DNA of 64,000 nt, from NCBI GenBank assembly GCA_003151825.1, contig PLYO01000032.1, positions 23,555-87,554 on the forward strand. Reading direction: 5' to 3'. A program made the position numbers and the translations under genes. The stretch comes from Ignavibacteriota bacterium. GTDB lineage: Bacteria; Bacteroidota; Ignavibacteria; Palsa-1295. Shown here piece by piece: positions 47,399 to 56,628 of the stretch. The number at the start of each line of letters is the position of its first letter. Position 1 is the stretch's first letter. The notes beneath the pieces were generated by a model. It saw only the letters and a list, made by a program, of their open reading frames with translations, did no database searches and was not told the origin of the DNA.

Positions 47399-49921
47399 TT
47401 ATTCCCCCGCCTTCCGCCACTCCTCGACCAACTCCGCATACTCTTTTGCCAGCGCGTCGGCTTCGGGCTGCGTGGCGGCGTCGGTGAGGACGGTGCAGTA
47501 GGGCCGCTCTTTTTCGGGCAGGATGAGCACCCACGCCTCGCTATTTTTCTTTGGATAAAACTTGATGCCGTCGATCAGGAATCTTTTCATGTTGCGGGAG
47601 TGGTCCATGGCATGTCGCATGACGCGGCCCAGCTCTTCGGGCGGGCAGGATACCTGTTTGCGCGACTGCGCGCGGCGCGGCATACCGTCGGCAACTTCGC
47701 CTAAGTCTTTATCCAGCACGGCCAGCATTTCGAGCGTCTTCGCCACCGTAAACAGCCCATCGACAGCGAAGAAATAATCCGGGAAAATCGCGCCTCCGAG
47801 CGTTCCGCCAACGAAGCTGATGCCTTCTTCGCTCGCGGCGCGCATCATGTCGGCGTGCGTATTCTTCGTGTAAGAGAGTTCCACGCCATACTCCCGCGCA
47901 AGCACCTCGACCTCGCTCGTGGCCGAAACGGGAACCGCAATGGTGGTAACTTTTCGCCCGCGTTTCTCCTCGCTTTCGAGGAAAAGCTTCGTCATCAGCG
48001 TGAGCAAATTGTTGTTGATGTAAATCTGGCCGCTCTCATCGGCAATTCCGACGCGCTCGCCGCCGGCGTCCAAGATAAATCCAATTTGATAGTCGAGTGA
48101 TTTCACGACATTGGCAAGATGCCGGGTGGACTTGTCAAATTCCTCGCGGCCGCGAGTAAGGCGGGAAGGTTCGAGATACGCATTGATCGAAATAACTTCG
48201 CTTCCGAACGCGCCCAGGATATTCGGAAAGATCGTCGAGGCAATGCCGTTGGCGTAATCGATGGCGAGCTTGAACTGCGAGCGCGTGATGAGTTCGACAT
48301 TGAGCGCGCCGGTGAAGCGCTTGGTGTAAATTTCTCCGGTGTGCGCTGGGAACTCTATCGTGCCGACTTTATCGAACGGCGCGCGCGGAAAATCCTCGCC
48401 AAAGAAAAATCGCTCGATGGATTTTCCCTTGCTAGAAGGAAGATCGTAACCGCCCGAATCGAAAAAAATCATGTCCGAGCGCCGCCGGTCCATCGGATTT
48501 TTGCGGACATGCACGCCGCCGGAATGCCGCGCGTCGCGCAGGTGATGCCGCGTGAGCGGAATCGGAGTTTGCTGCATATCGACGGCGTTCACGCCCGCGC
48601 TCATGAGTCCGCTGACCAACGCGCGCGAAATCACGCGCGAGCCGGGATCGCTGTCGCGGCTGATGACGATGCGCTGTCCCATCCCGACCTGCGCGCCCAG
48701 CGCCGCGCCGACTTTCGCGGCAAATTCCGGGATGAGTTCGATGTTCGAAGTTCCCGAAATGCGGGAGTTAGTAAAAAGCTCCCGGTTCCATCGGTCTTCC
48801 CAGACGAGGCTTGTTTGCAAAGTCGCGCCGGCCTCGACCCGCTTGCCGGGCCACAGTTTAACATTCGGCAGAATATGCGCGCCTTCGGCAACCTGGGAAC
48901 CTTCGCCGATAAAAACATTTTCATCGACCGTCGCACGGTCGCCAATCAGCACATTGAAGCACGCGACCGCATGGCTCATACTCGCATTGCGTCCCACGCG
49001 CGTTCCGTTCCAGAGGATAGAATTTTCCACGATAGCGCCGGCCTCGATGTGGCAACTCGCGCCGATAATCGAATTGGTGACGATCGCGCCTTCTTCGATT
49101 TTCGTATCCCGGCCAATCGCATTCTGCCCTCGAAAGCGCGCGCCTTCTATCTCGCAGCCTGTTTCGACAATCGCGCCATTCGTTCGCTCGCCCGCGATCT
49201 CCAAATTGACGAGGCCGAGCAGCGCGTCCATGTGCGCTTCGTGATATTCGGAAAGATTCCCGACGTCGCGCCAGTATCCATCGGCGATATATCCCGCGAG
49301 CGCGCCCGGCTTTTTGAGCAGCTCAGGGAACAGGTCCTTGCTGAAATCGAACTCGCGCTTGTAGGGAATTTCCGAATAGGCTTCGGGTTCCAAAATATAA
49401 ATTCCCGTGTTGATCGTGTCCGAAAACACTTCGCCCCACGACGGCTTTTCTAAAAAGCGCGTGACTTCAGAATCGGGATTTGTCATCACGATCCCAAATT
49501 GTAGCGGATTCTTGGCATGCGTCAGAACAATCGTCGCCAGTGATTTTTTCTTTTCGTGAAACCTGATGGCGGCGGAAAGATCGAAATCCGTCAGCACGTC
49601 GCCGGAGATGACGAGTACCCGCTCCGTCATTCCAAGCTGTTCCGTGGCATTGCGCACGCTGCCGGCCGTTCCGAAATCCGCTTCGGCGCGAACGTAGCTC
49701 ATCGCGCAGCCAAAGGCCGAGCCGTCGCCGAAATGCGCAGTGATTGCATCCGGATGAAAATAGAGGAGCGAGGTGAGATCGGTCATGCCATGCCGCGTGA
49801 GCAAGCGGACGATATGCTCCATCATGGGCTGGTTCATCATGGGAACCATTGGTTTGGGCATGTTCATCGTCAGCGGCCTCAGCCGCGTCCCGAATCCGCC
49901 CGCCATGATGATTGCTTTCAT
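47399..49921 (-). CDS. Fused sugar-phosphate nucleotidyltransferase / phosphomannomutase-like protein
   Basis: MKAIIMAGGFGTRLRPLTMNMPKPMVPMMNQPMMEH; hexapeptide-repeat middle; C-terminal phosphohexomutase-like part with SRDSDPGSRVISRALVSGLMSAGVNAVDMQQTPIPLTRH. Confidence 0.88.
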   Translation of the reverse strand: MKAIIMAGGFGTRLRPLTMNMPKPMVPMMNQPMMEHIVRLLTRHGMTDLTSLLYFHPDAITAHFGDGSAFGCAMSYVRAEADFGTAGSVRNATEQLGMTERVLVISGDVLTDFDLSAAIRFHEKKKSLATIVLTHAKNPLQFGIVMTNPDSEVTRFLEKPSWGEVFSDTINTGIYILEPEAYSEIPYKREFDFSKDLFPELLKKPGALAGYIADGYWRDVGNLSEYHEAHMDALLGLVNLEIAGERTNGAIVETGCEIEGARFRGQNAIGRDTKIEEGAIVTNSIIGASCHIEAGAIVENSILWNGTRVGRNASMSHAVACFNVLIGDRATVDENVFIGEGSQVAEGAHILPNVKLWPGKRVEAGATLQTSLVWEDRWNRELFTNSRISGTSNIELIPEFAAKVGAALGAQVGMGQRIVISRDSDPGSRVISRALVSGLMSAGVNAVDMQQTPIPLTRHHLRDARHSGGVHVRKNPMDRRRSDMIFFDSGGYDLPSSKGKSIERFFFGEDFPRAPFDKVGTIEFPAHTGEIYTKRFTGALNVELITRSQFKLAIDYANGIASTIFPNILGAFGSEVISINAYLEPSRLTRGREEFDKSTRHLANVVKSLDYQIGFILDAGGERVGIADESGQIYINNNLLTLMTKLFLESEEKRGRKVTTIAVPVSATSEVEVLAREYGVELSYTKNTHADMMRAASEEGISFVGGTLGGAIFPDYFFAVDGLFTVAKTLEMLAVLDKDLGEVADGMPRRAQSRKQVSCPPEELGRVMRHAMDHSRNMKRFLIDGIKFYPKKNSEAWVLILPEKERPYCTVLTDAATQPEADALAKEYAELVEEWRKAGE

Positions 49922-49942
49922 AGAATATTCGAACCTGTGACC

Positions 49943-50005
49943 TTGTAGCCGTGACCTTCAGGTCACGGTGAAAATTCCACCGTGACCTGAAGGTCACGGC
50001 TACAA
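49943..50005. repeat. Inverted repeat ttgtagccgtgaccttcaggtcacggtg ... caccgtgacctgaaggtcacggctacaa
   Basis: Second locus of the 12160-12237 family, with one compensated base change (gtagTcg/gtagCcg on both arms). Confidence 0.9.
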
Positions 50006-50074
50006 AGAGAACTTGTAAGCCCGCAAGTGGGTTAACAATTATTGTGAGTGAATCAATGCTAACCAAAATCTGAA

Positions 50075-50536
50075 ATGAAACTCTACTTGTCGAATTCTAT
50101 CCTAACTTTCGCCTTCATCGTTTTTTGTTTATTGCTCGGTTCTTCCGCAGCGCAGGCACAATTTTCGCGCCCGGTCGTGGTGATGAAAGGCTCGGTAGTC
50201 ACCGCCGATCAAAAACCGGCGACCGTCCGGCTTTCCGTCCACGAAACCGGTGAAACGCAAGCCGATGAAGACACCTCAAACGAGATCACGACCTGCGCCA
50301 TTCAGGAAATGACGGCAGGACGCGCCAATTCCGAATCCGGGCGCTACCTGCTCATCCTCAAGCCCGGCAAAAAGTATTGGGTTCACATCGAGGGGACGTT
50401 CGTGCAATCCATCGACTCGCTTATTCAAATGCCCAAAACGGATAAGGGGCTTACGATCGAGCGGAATTTTGTCGTCAACTGGCGGCAAAATCCTGACGGC
50501 ACGAACGCGTCTGATCCCGCGGCGAAGAAGGATTAG
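50075..50536 (+). CDS. Secreted protein of unknown function
   Basis: 153 aa; signal peptide; VVVMKGSVVTADQKPATVRLSVHETGE...SESGRYLLILKPGKKYWVHIEG, similar to domains found near OmpA-like proteins. Confidence 0.6.
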   Translation: MKLYLSNSILTFAFIVFCLLLGSSAAQAQFSRPVVVMKGSVVTADQKPATVRLSVHETGETQADEDTSNEITTCAIQEMTAGRANSESGRYLLILKPGKKYWVHIEGTFVQSIDSLIQMPKTDKGLTIERNFVVNWRQNPDGTNASDPAAKKD

Positions 50537-50539
50537 CTG

Positions 50540-51268
50540 CTACACCACCGTCCCAAATAACGCTCCGATACCGGCCGTTACGGCAAGCGCAAGCGCGCCC
50601 CAGAAGGTGACGCGCAGCGCGCCCTTCGCCATACTCGCGCCGCCGGTTTTTGCCGCAACAGCGCCGAGCGTCGCAAGAAAAATGAGCGATGCGATGGAAA
50701 CTGCAGGAATGAGCATCGCAGCAGGCATGATGAGAACGACAAGCAATGGCAATGCCGCTCCGGTAAAAAAGGAGGCTGCCGAAGCTGCCGCTGCCTGAAC
50801 CGGGCGCGGTTTGACCGCCTCACTAATTCCCAACTCGTCGCGCGCATGAGCGCCAAGCGCATCGTGGGCCATGAGTTCATCGGCGACTTGTCTGGCAAGA
50901 GTGGGATTTAATCCGCGCTCAACATAGATTTTTGCCAGTTCTTTATGTTCGAATTCCGGATTGGTGATAATTTCCTTACGCTCCACTTTTAGATCGGCTT
51001 CTTCGGTATCCGCCTGGGAACTAACAGAGACATATTCACCGGCAGCCATCGACATCGCGCCCGCAACAAGGCCGGCCACGCCGGCGATCAAAATGTTGCC
51101 GCGGGCAGCATGTGCTGCCGCTACGCCCACGATCAAACTCGCGGTTGAAAGGATGCCATCATTCGCACCCAATACTGCGGCACGCAGCCAGCCGGTGCGG
51201 TTGGTATTGTGACGTTCAGGGATGTGGTGAGAGGAATTCATTAGGCTAAATACTTTCGCATCATTCAA
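50540..51268 (-). CDS. VIT1/CCC1-family transporter-like protein
   Basis: WLRAAVLGANDGILSTASLIVGVAAAHAARGNILIAGVAGLVAGAMSMAAGEYVSVSSQADTEEADL. Confidence 0.92.
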   Translation of the reverse strand: MNDAKVFSLMNSSHHIPERHNTNRTGWLRAAVLGANDGILSTASLIVGVAAAHAARGNILIAGVAGLVAGAMSMAAGEYVSVSSQADTEEADLKVERKEIITNPEFEHKELAKIYVERGLNPTLARQVADELMAHDALGAHARDELGISEAVKPRPVQAAAASAASFFTGAALPLLVVLIMPAAMLIPAVSIASLIFLATLGAVAAKTGGASMAKGALRVTFWGALALAVTAGIGALFGTVV

Positions 51269-52490
51269 ATCTCAGCGCATCGATCGGGTTCATATTCGCG
51301 GCTTTGAGCGCGGGATAGAGGCCGAAAACAATTCCCACAAGCGAGCACACGCCGAGACCAATGCCGATCCAGAGCGTCGGAACATACACGCTCGCGTGGA
51401 TGAACACGGCGAGTATATTCCCGATGCCGATTCCAATCGCAATCCCGATCAGTCCGCCAACTTCGCAAAGGACAACTGCCTCGGTCAGGAATTGTCCTGC
51501 AATATCGGCTTTCGTTGCTCCGAGTGCTTTACGGATACCGATTTCTTTGGTGCGCTCGGTTACGGAAACGAGCATGATGTTCATAATTCCGATGGAGGCA
51601 GCTAAAAGCGAGATTGCGCTGATGCCAAATCCCGCGTAGGAAAGATATTTCGAGAACGAATCGAATTGTGTGGTGAGCGATGTATTATTCTCGACTTCAA
51701 AATCGTTTTCCGCGCCGGGTTTATCGCCGCGCACGGAGCGCAAAGCGCCGATGATCTCGTCCTGCGTTTCATCGAACACGGCTTTCGAGCGCGCGCGAAC
51801 CGTCATCTGAAGCGAGGTATAAGCCGGCTGAATAAAATATTTTATTTCGTTCGTGACCGGAATCAGCGCGAAGCCATCCTGACTCTGTCCCATCCCGCCA
51901 CCTTTTCGTTCGAAGACTCCGATAACCAAATAATTGTGATCGTTCATGCGGACGGTCTGCCCGATCGGATCTTCGCCATGCTTAAACACGCGATCGACGA
52001 TGTCCTGACCGAGCACAGTTACATCACGGCCATATTGCACATCTGCCGGAGTAAGCATTCTACCTTTTGCGACGTCGCGGCTGTGATTGATGCTATAATT
52101 TTCGTCGGAACCATAAAGCTGGAATTGCGGATCGCTTTTTTCATTCCCAAATGCGACGGTCAGCGGTGTGTACATATTTTCCGCACTGATGGCAAGCGGA
52201 AGTTCGGCGCTTTGCCGGGCGAATTTAATCTGTTCGTACGTGATCGGCTTGCGCTTCATATATTTCTTCCAATCGCTGTTGCCGAGCTGAATGGACGGCC
52301 ATTTTTTTACGGTAAACGTTTCCGAGCCAAGCTGCGAAAGCGAGGTATCGACGCTATTGGTGAGCGCGCCGAGCGCCGTCATTACGCCGATAATCGAAAA
52401 CACGCCGACGACGACTCCAAGCAGCGTGAGCGCGCTCCGCAGCTTGTTCGCGCGCAGGGAATCGAAAGCTTGACGTATGTTCTCTAACAT
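51261..52490 (-). CDS. MacB-like ABC transporter permease
   Basis: LRANKLRSALTLLGVVVGVFSIIGVMTA; IGIMNIMLVSVTERTKEIGIRKALGATKADI. Confidence 0.93.
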   Translation of the reverse strand: MLENIRQAFDSLRANKLRSALTLLGVVVGVFSIIGVMTALGALTNSVDTSLSQLGSETFTVKKWPSIQLGNSDWKKYMKRKPITYEQIKFARQSAELPLAISAENMYTPLTVAFGNEKSDPQFQLYGSDENYSINHSRDVAKGRMLTPADVQYGRDVTVLGQDIVDRVFKHGEDPIGQTVRMNDHNYLVIGVFERKGGGMGQSQDGFALIPVTNEIKYFIQPAYTSLQMTVRARSKAVFDETQDEIIGALRSVRGDKPGAENDFEVENNTSLTTQFDSFSKYLSYAGFGISAISLLAASIGIMNIMLVSVTERTKEIGIRKALGATKADIAGQFLTEAVVLCEVGGLIGIAIGIGIGNILAVFIHASVYVPTLWIGIGLGVCSLVGIVFGLYPALKAANMNPIDALRFE

Positions 52491-53738
52491 TTATTCGTAT
52501 CGCAATGCATCCACCGGATCGAGCTTACTCGCGCGCCAGGCGGGAAGGATTCCGCTCGCGACGCCAATGGCTACCGAAAGTCCGAGTCCCATGAAAATCA
52601 GCGCGAGCGAAAAATGTAAATGCACGTTGGAATCGGCGTCAAGCACGTTATGATTGATATAGACCGACGCGGAATACGCGATGAGTAGTCCGAGCGAGCC
52701 GGCGATCAGGCAGAGCATCGAAGCTTCCGAAAGAAACTGTGTGAGGATCACACGGCGGCGCGCGCCGATAGCTTTACGAATTCCGATTTCGCGCGTCCGC
52801 TCTTTCACACTAACAAACATGATATTCATAATTCCTATGCCGCCAACAAGCAGCGATAGGCCGGTGATCGTCAGGCCAACGGCAGTAAGCACACTTGTTA
52901 TTCCGTCGAACACCTGATTGAATTGATCCATGCTGTTAATGCCGAAATTATCTTTGTCGCCAGGTTTCAAGTGGCGAACCATTCGCATTTGGTATTCCGC
53001 TTCGGCTTTGGTATTATCTTTATCGAGGACATCCTTTGCTTTAACCTGGAGTGTAAGCGATCGATCGGGTTCGCCATAGGCATTGATAAGCGTTTGAAGC
53101 GGCATGAGGATGTGATTATCGATTCCAAAATCTCCGAACAATCCACCGACCTCTTTCGCCACGCCGATGACTTCGAGCGAATACCCGCTGGCGCGGATGC
53201 TCTTGCCGATAGGATTGGATTTATGAAAAAGCTGGACCCAGATATTATGACCGATGACGCATACGGGCCGTGCGCTTGCCAATTCTTCCGTCGCAAAAAA
53301 ACGGCCCTGATCTATTTCGACGGAGCTGGTGATTTCATATCCCGCATCCGCGCCAGCAGCAGTGATATCGTCTAACTCATTCGTTTTGTATTTTAGATTT
53401 ACGTCCTGCATCGCCGTTGCGCTAATGGCTTTGGCGGTCGTCATTTTTTGGCGCAGCAGATTGGCATCCTGAGCGGTAAGTGCAGGACGGTTCTTTTGCG
53501 TCATCCAATCCTGGCTCATCCAATTAAATTTGTCGATGTAATACACGTCGGTTCCCATCGAGCTGGTGGTATAATGGAACATTTCGGTAATGCCGGTTAG
53601 GAACGAACTCATCAGCGTGACGGTCACGATGCCGATAATAATGCCGAGCATGGTAAGCGCGGAGCGCAGCGGATTGGCCCGGAGCGCGGTGCGCGCCATC
53701 GCAATTCCTTCGATCGTATCCTGAATGAAGCGTGGCAC
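52491..53738 (-). CDS. MacB-like ABC transporter permease
   Basis: LRANPLRSALTMLGIIIGIVTVTLMSS; IGIMNIMFVSVKERTREIGIRKAIGARRRVILTQFLSEA. Confidence 0.93.
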   Translation of the reverse strand: MPRFIQDTIEGIAMARTALRANPLRSALTMLGIIIGIVTVTLMSSFLTGITEMFHYTTSSMGTDVYYIDKFNWMSQDWMTQKNRPALTAQDANLLRQKMTTAKAISATAMQDVNLKYKTNELDDITAAGADAGYEITSSVEIDQGRFFATEELASARPVCVIGHNIWVQLFHKSNPIGKSIRASGYSLEVIGVAKEVGGLFGDFGIDNHILMPLQTLINAYGEPDRSLTLQVKAKDVLDKDNTKAEAEYQMRMVRHLKPGDKDNFGINSMDQFNQVFDGITSVLTAVGLTITGLSLLVGGIGIMNIMFVSVKERTREIGIRKAIGARRRVILTQFLSEASMLCLIAGSLGLLIAYSASVYINHNVLDADSNVHLHFSLALIFMGLGLSVAIGVASGILPAWRASKLDPVDALRYE

Positions 53739-53758
53739 AATGAGGATGGAAATTCAGG

Positions 53759-54553
53759 TCAATCTAAGATGCGTTCGCTTGCCGGAATATAGTCGTCATG
53801 TTCGACGAGGCCATCTTTAATGCGAACAACACGCTCGGCGTGGCGCGCAATTTCTTCTTCGTGTGTCACGACGATCAGCGTATTGCCCTGATCGCGCAGT
53901 TCTCGGAACAAGCGCATGATGTCCTCGCCGGTTTTCGAATCGAGATTGCCCGTTGGTTCGTCCGCAAGGATAATCGAAGGCCGCGTAACGAGTGCGCGGG
54001 CAACTGCTACGCGTTGCCGCTGACCTCCGGAAAGCTCATTCGGCTTGTGTCCTGCGCGGTCGGCGAGACCAACCTGTTCGAGCGCCTGAAGCGCGCGTTC
54101 GCGCCGCTCGTCTTTTCCAACGCCGGCGTAAATTAGCGGGAGCTCGACATTATGAAGCGAATCACTTCTCGGCAGAAGGTTGAAGGTTTGAAAAACGAAA
54201 CCAATCTCACGATTTCGAATTTCGGCGAGATCGTCATCGTCCAATCCGGCGACGTTGGAGCCATTGAAAAAATAATTTCCTGTGGTGGGCGAGTCGAGAC
54301 AGCCGATCAGGTTCATCAGCGTCGATTTGCCGGAGCCCGACGGTCCCATGATGGCGACATATTCGTTGCGCTGGATGCGCAGGTTGATGCCGCGCAACGC
54401 ATGCACCTGTTCCGAGCCCATGTCGTAGGTCTTCCACAGATCCTCGGTCGAGATCATGTAGGAGTCGGGCGCAGACCCATTTGCAACCTTATCAATTGGC
54501 AAAATTTCGGCAGTCGCCATCTTGCTCTCCTTATGCGGATCGGGCTCGAGCAC
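53759..54553 (-). CDS. MacB-type ABC transporter ATP-binding protein
   Basis: [58 protein letters not shown]. Confidence 0.95.
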   Translation of the reverse strand: MLEPDPHKESKMATAEILPIDKVANGSAPDSYMISTEDLWKTYDMGSEQVHALRGINLRIQRNEYVAIMGPSGSGKSTLMNLIGCLDSPTTGNYFFNGSNVAGLDDDDLAEIRNREIGFVFQTFNLLPRSDSLHNVELPLIYAGVGKDERRERALQALEQVGLADRAGHKPNELSGGQRQRVAVARALVTRPSIILADEPTGNLDSKTGEDIMRLFRELRDQGNTLIVVTHEEEIARHAERVVRIKDGLVEHDDYIPASERILD

Positions 54554-54602
54554 GCACGCTCCTATGGCCGTTCTATCTTGGACGTACTAACCTGGCAGAG
54601 GT

Positions 54603-54684
54603 TAGGTGTCAGGTGTCAGGTCTTAGGTCTTGGGACTTGAGGTTTTCCTAAGACCTAAGACCTGACACCTGACACCTGACACCT
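54603..54684. repeat. Large inverted repeat built of GGTGTCA/GTCTTAG heptamer-like units
   Basis: taggtgtcaggtgtcaggtcttaggtcttggg ... cctaagacctaagacctgacacctgacacctgacacc. Confidence 0.88.
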
Positions 54685-54689
54685 TCTTT

Positions 54690-56162
54690 CTAACTGCTTT
54701 CGTCTTCTTTTTTCGGGGCCGAATTATCTATTTTGACACTCGTCCCCGGTTTCAGGGTACGCAAAACCTTGTAGCTGCCGGTGACGACTTCGTCACCCTC
54801 TTGCACACCCTTGGTGACCTCGATATCCGTGGTGCCACTGATGCCGGTATCCACCGGAACGAATTCGGCTTTCTTCTTGCGGATCACGAACACGCCCTGC
54901 ACTTCTTCGTTGTTTTTCGGCTTCGATGCTTCCGCCGGAGCGCGGGTGGCTGCTTCTACGCTGCCCTTGCCCGCATCTTTGGGCACGAGATCGGCCGGCG
55001 TGCGGACCGTGAGCGCTTGAATCGGAATGCTGAGCACGCTGCTGCGGACCGCGGTCGTAATTTTGGCGGTCGAGGAGAGTCCCGGACGCAAATCCGCTGG
55101 CGGATCGGTGAGCGTTACGACGACTTTGAAGTCTTTCGCTTCCTCGCTCGTCGAAGTGGCCTGAGAAGTCGCCACGCCGGTCGAGCGCACGATCGCGTTG
55201 TCGCCGATTTCGCTGACGACGCCGTGGAAGGTTTTGTGCGGAATGGCGTCAATGGTCACGTCCGCGGGCTGGCCGAGACGCACGTTGACGATGTCGGTCT
55301 CGTCCACCTTCACCTCGGACGTGATCACCGACATGTCGGCCAGCGTCATCAGCGTGCTGCCCGGAGAATTCTGGATTCCGATGACCACCGTCTCGCCTTC
55401 GCGCACGGGAAGATTCGTGATGACGCCGTCAAAGGGTGCTTCGTAGGTCGTCTTTTGCAGCACGTCGGTAAACCGGGTCAGGTTCGCCTGATTCTGCGTG
55501 ATGTGCTTGTCCATCGAATCTTTCTGCGCTTTGGCTTGGGCCACCTTAGCTTCGGCTTGGGCCAATCCGGCATCGGCGGACTCCCACGCGGCTTTCTTGA
55601 CGTCGTAATCCTGCTTGGCGATGAGGGCCGCGTTGTACAGACCCTGGGCGCGTTCCCAGTCGAGCTTGGCGTGGACGGCGTCGGACTTGGCGCGGTTCAG
55701 GTCGGCGAGCGAGGTCTTTAGGGCGGCATCGCCGGCGACGGCGTCGGTTTCCGCCGCCTGCACGGAAGCACGGGTAGCATTGACGTCAGCCGAGGACTGC
55801 ACGTTCTCGAGCTGAGCCAGCAATTGCCCCTCCTTCACGTGGTCGCCTTCCTTGACGTGCAGCTTGATGATCTTGCCGAAGGCATTGGCTCCGATGTTCA
55901 CGTAGGTCTTCGGCTTGATTTCACCCGAAGCGCTGACCACCGAAGCCAGGTTCTGCTTTTGCACCTTCCCCGTTTGCACCGTCACCACGTTTTTTTGGCT
56001 CTGGTAAACGCTCACGGCGACGATGATCCCGAGCACCAGCGCAGCGCCAATCCCGATCAACACTTTCTTCCAGGTCTTCATAGCGAGTTCTTCATGCTTC
56101 ATTACGAGGTCTTCATGACTTAGAGAAAAAGTCTGATTAAGTCCCCGGGGGCCTCCGTGCAC
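54690..56162 (-). CDS. HlyD/RND-type periplasmic adaptor subunit
   Basis: KTWKKVLIGIGAALVLGIIVAVSVYQSQ...VVSASGEIKPKTYVNIGANAFGKIIKLHVKEGDHVKEGQLLAQLE; APFDGVITNLPVREGETVVIG; TDIEVTKGVQEGDEVVTG. Confidence 0.92.
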   Translation of the reverse strand: MHGGPRGLNQTFSLSHEDLVMKHEELAMKTWKKVLIGIGAALVLGIIVAVSVYQSQKNVVTVQTGKVQKQNLASVVSASGEIKPKTYVNIGANAFGKIIKLHVKEGDHVKEGQLLAQLENVQSSADVNATRASVQAAETDAVAGDAALKTSLADLNRAKSDAVHAKLDWERAQGLYNAALIAKQDYDVKKAAWESADAGLAQAEAKVAQAKAQKDSMDKHITQNQANLTRFTDVLQKTTYEAPFDGVITNLPVREGETVVIGIQNSPGSTLMTLADMSVITSEVKVDETDIVNVRLGQPADVTIDAIPHKTFHGVVSEIGDNAIVRSTGVATSQATSTSEEAKDFKVVVTLTDPPADLRPGLSSTAKITTAVRSSVLSIPIQALTVRTPADLVPKDAGKGSVEAATRAPAEASKPKNNEEVQGVFVIRKKKAEFVPVDTGISGTTDIEVTKGVQEGDEVVTGSYKVLRTLKPGTSVKIDNSAPKKEDESS

Positions 56163-56628
56163 CCCTGTGTACCCTGTGGTTCAAGGTTTTCGATGGTACA
56201 TAATCAGAGTTCCTCTAAGTCTGAGCGGCGAATCTCGCCTTCTTCAGCAGACGGTTCCAAAGTTCCCATGGCCTTGGTCATGGAACGGCGGAAACGCACC
56301 ATAGTTGCGCATGAATAGTTACGTGCCGACAAGGGGTAAAGTTCCCGAATTCCCGCGAAGCAGGTCGCTCCCAGTATCGGTCCGGTCGGCTTACGGAGGT
56401 CAGACCCGCGGCGCAATTCATTATATCGTGCCGAGTGTCCGGGCATCGCGCCTGGGAAGGGGTACCTACGCCACCTCTGCCCGACCGTAAGCCCCGGATT
56501 CTTATGGGATTTAAAACAGAGGATCGACGCAGGAAATCTTTTTCCCGACAGGCCACTTCTCCTTGCCTTGTTGTATCCAAAGAACATAGAATTAAGCACC
56601 TGTAGTTTCTCGTGAGGTAGGCCCTTCT

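Noticed and set aside
48119-49453. 444-aa plus-strand ORF
   Set aside because: Antisense to the nucleotidyltransferase/phosphomannomutase gene; low-complexity Arg/Ala/Asp/His composition.
51261-56162. Complete native MacAB-like efflux operon
   Set aside because: Gene order fits, but the adaptor appears to come from a different lineage than the permeases, so I do not treat it as one proven operon.
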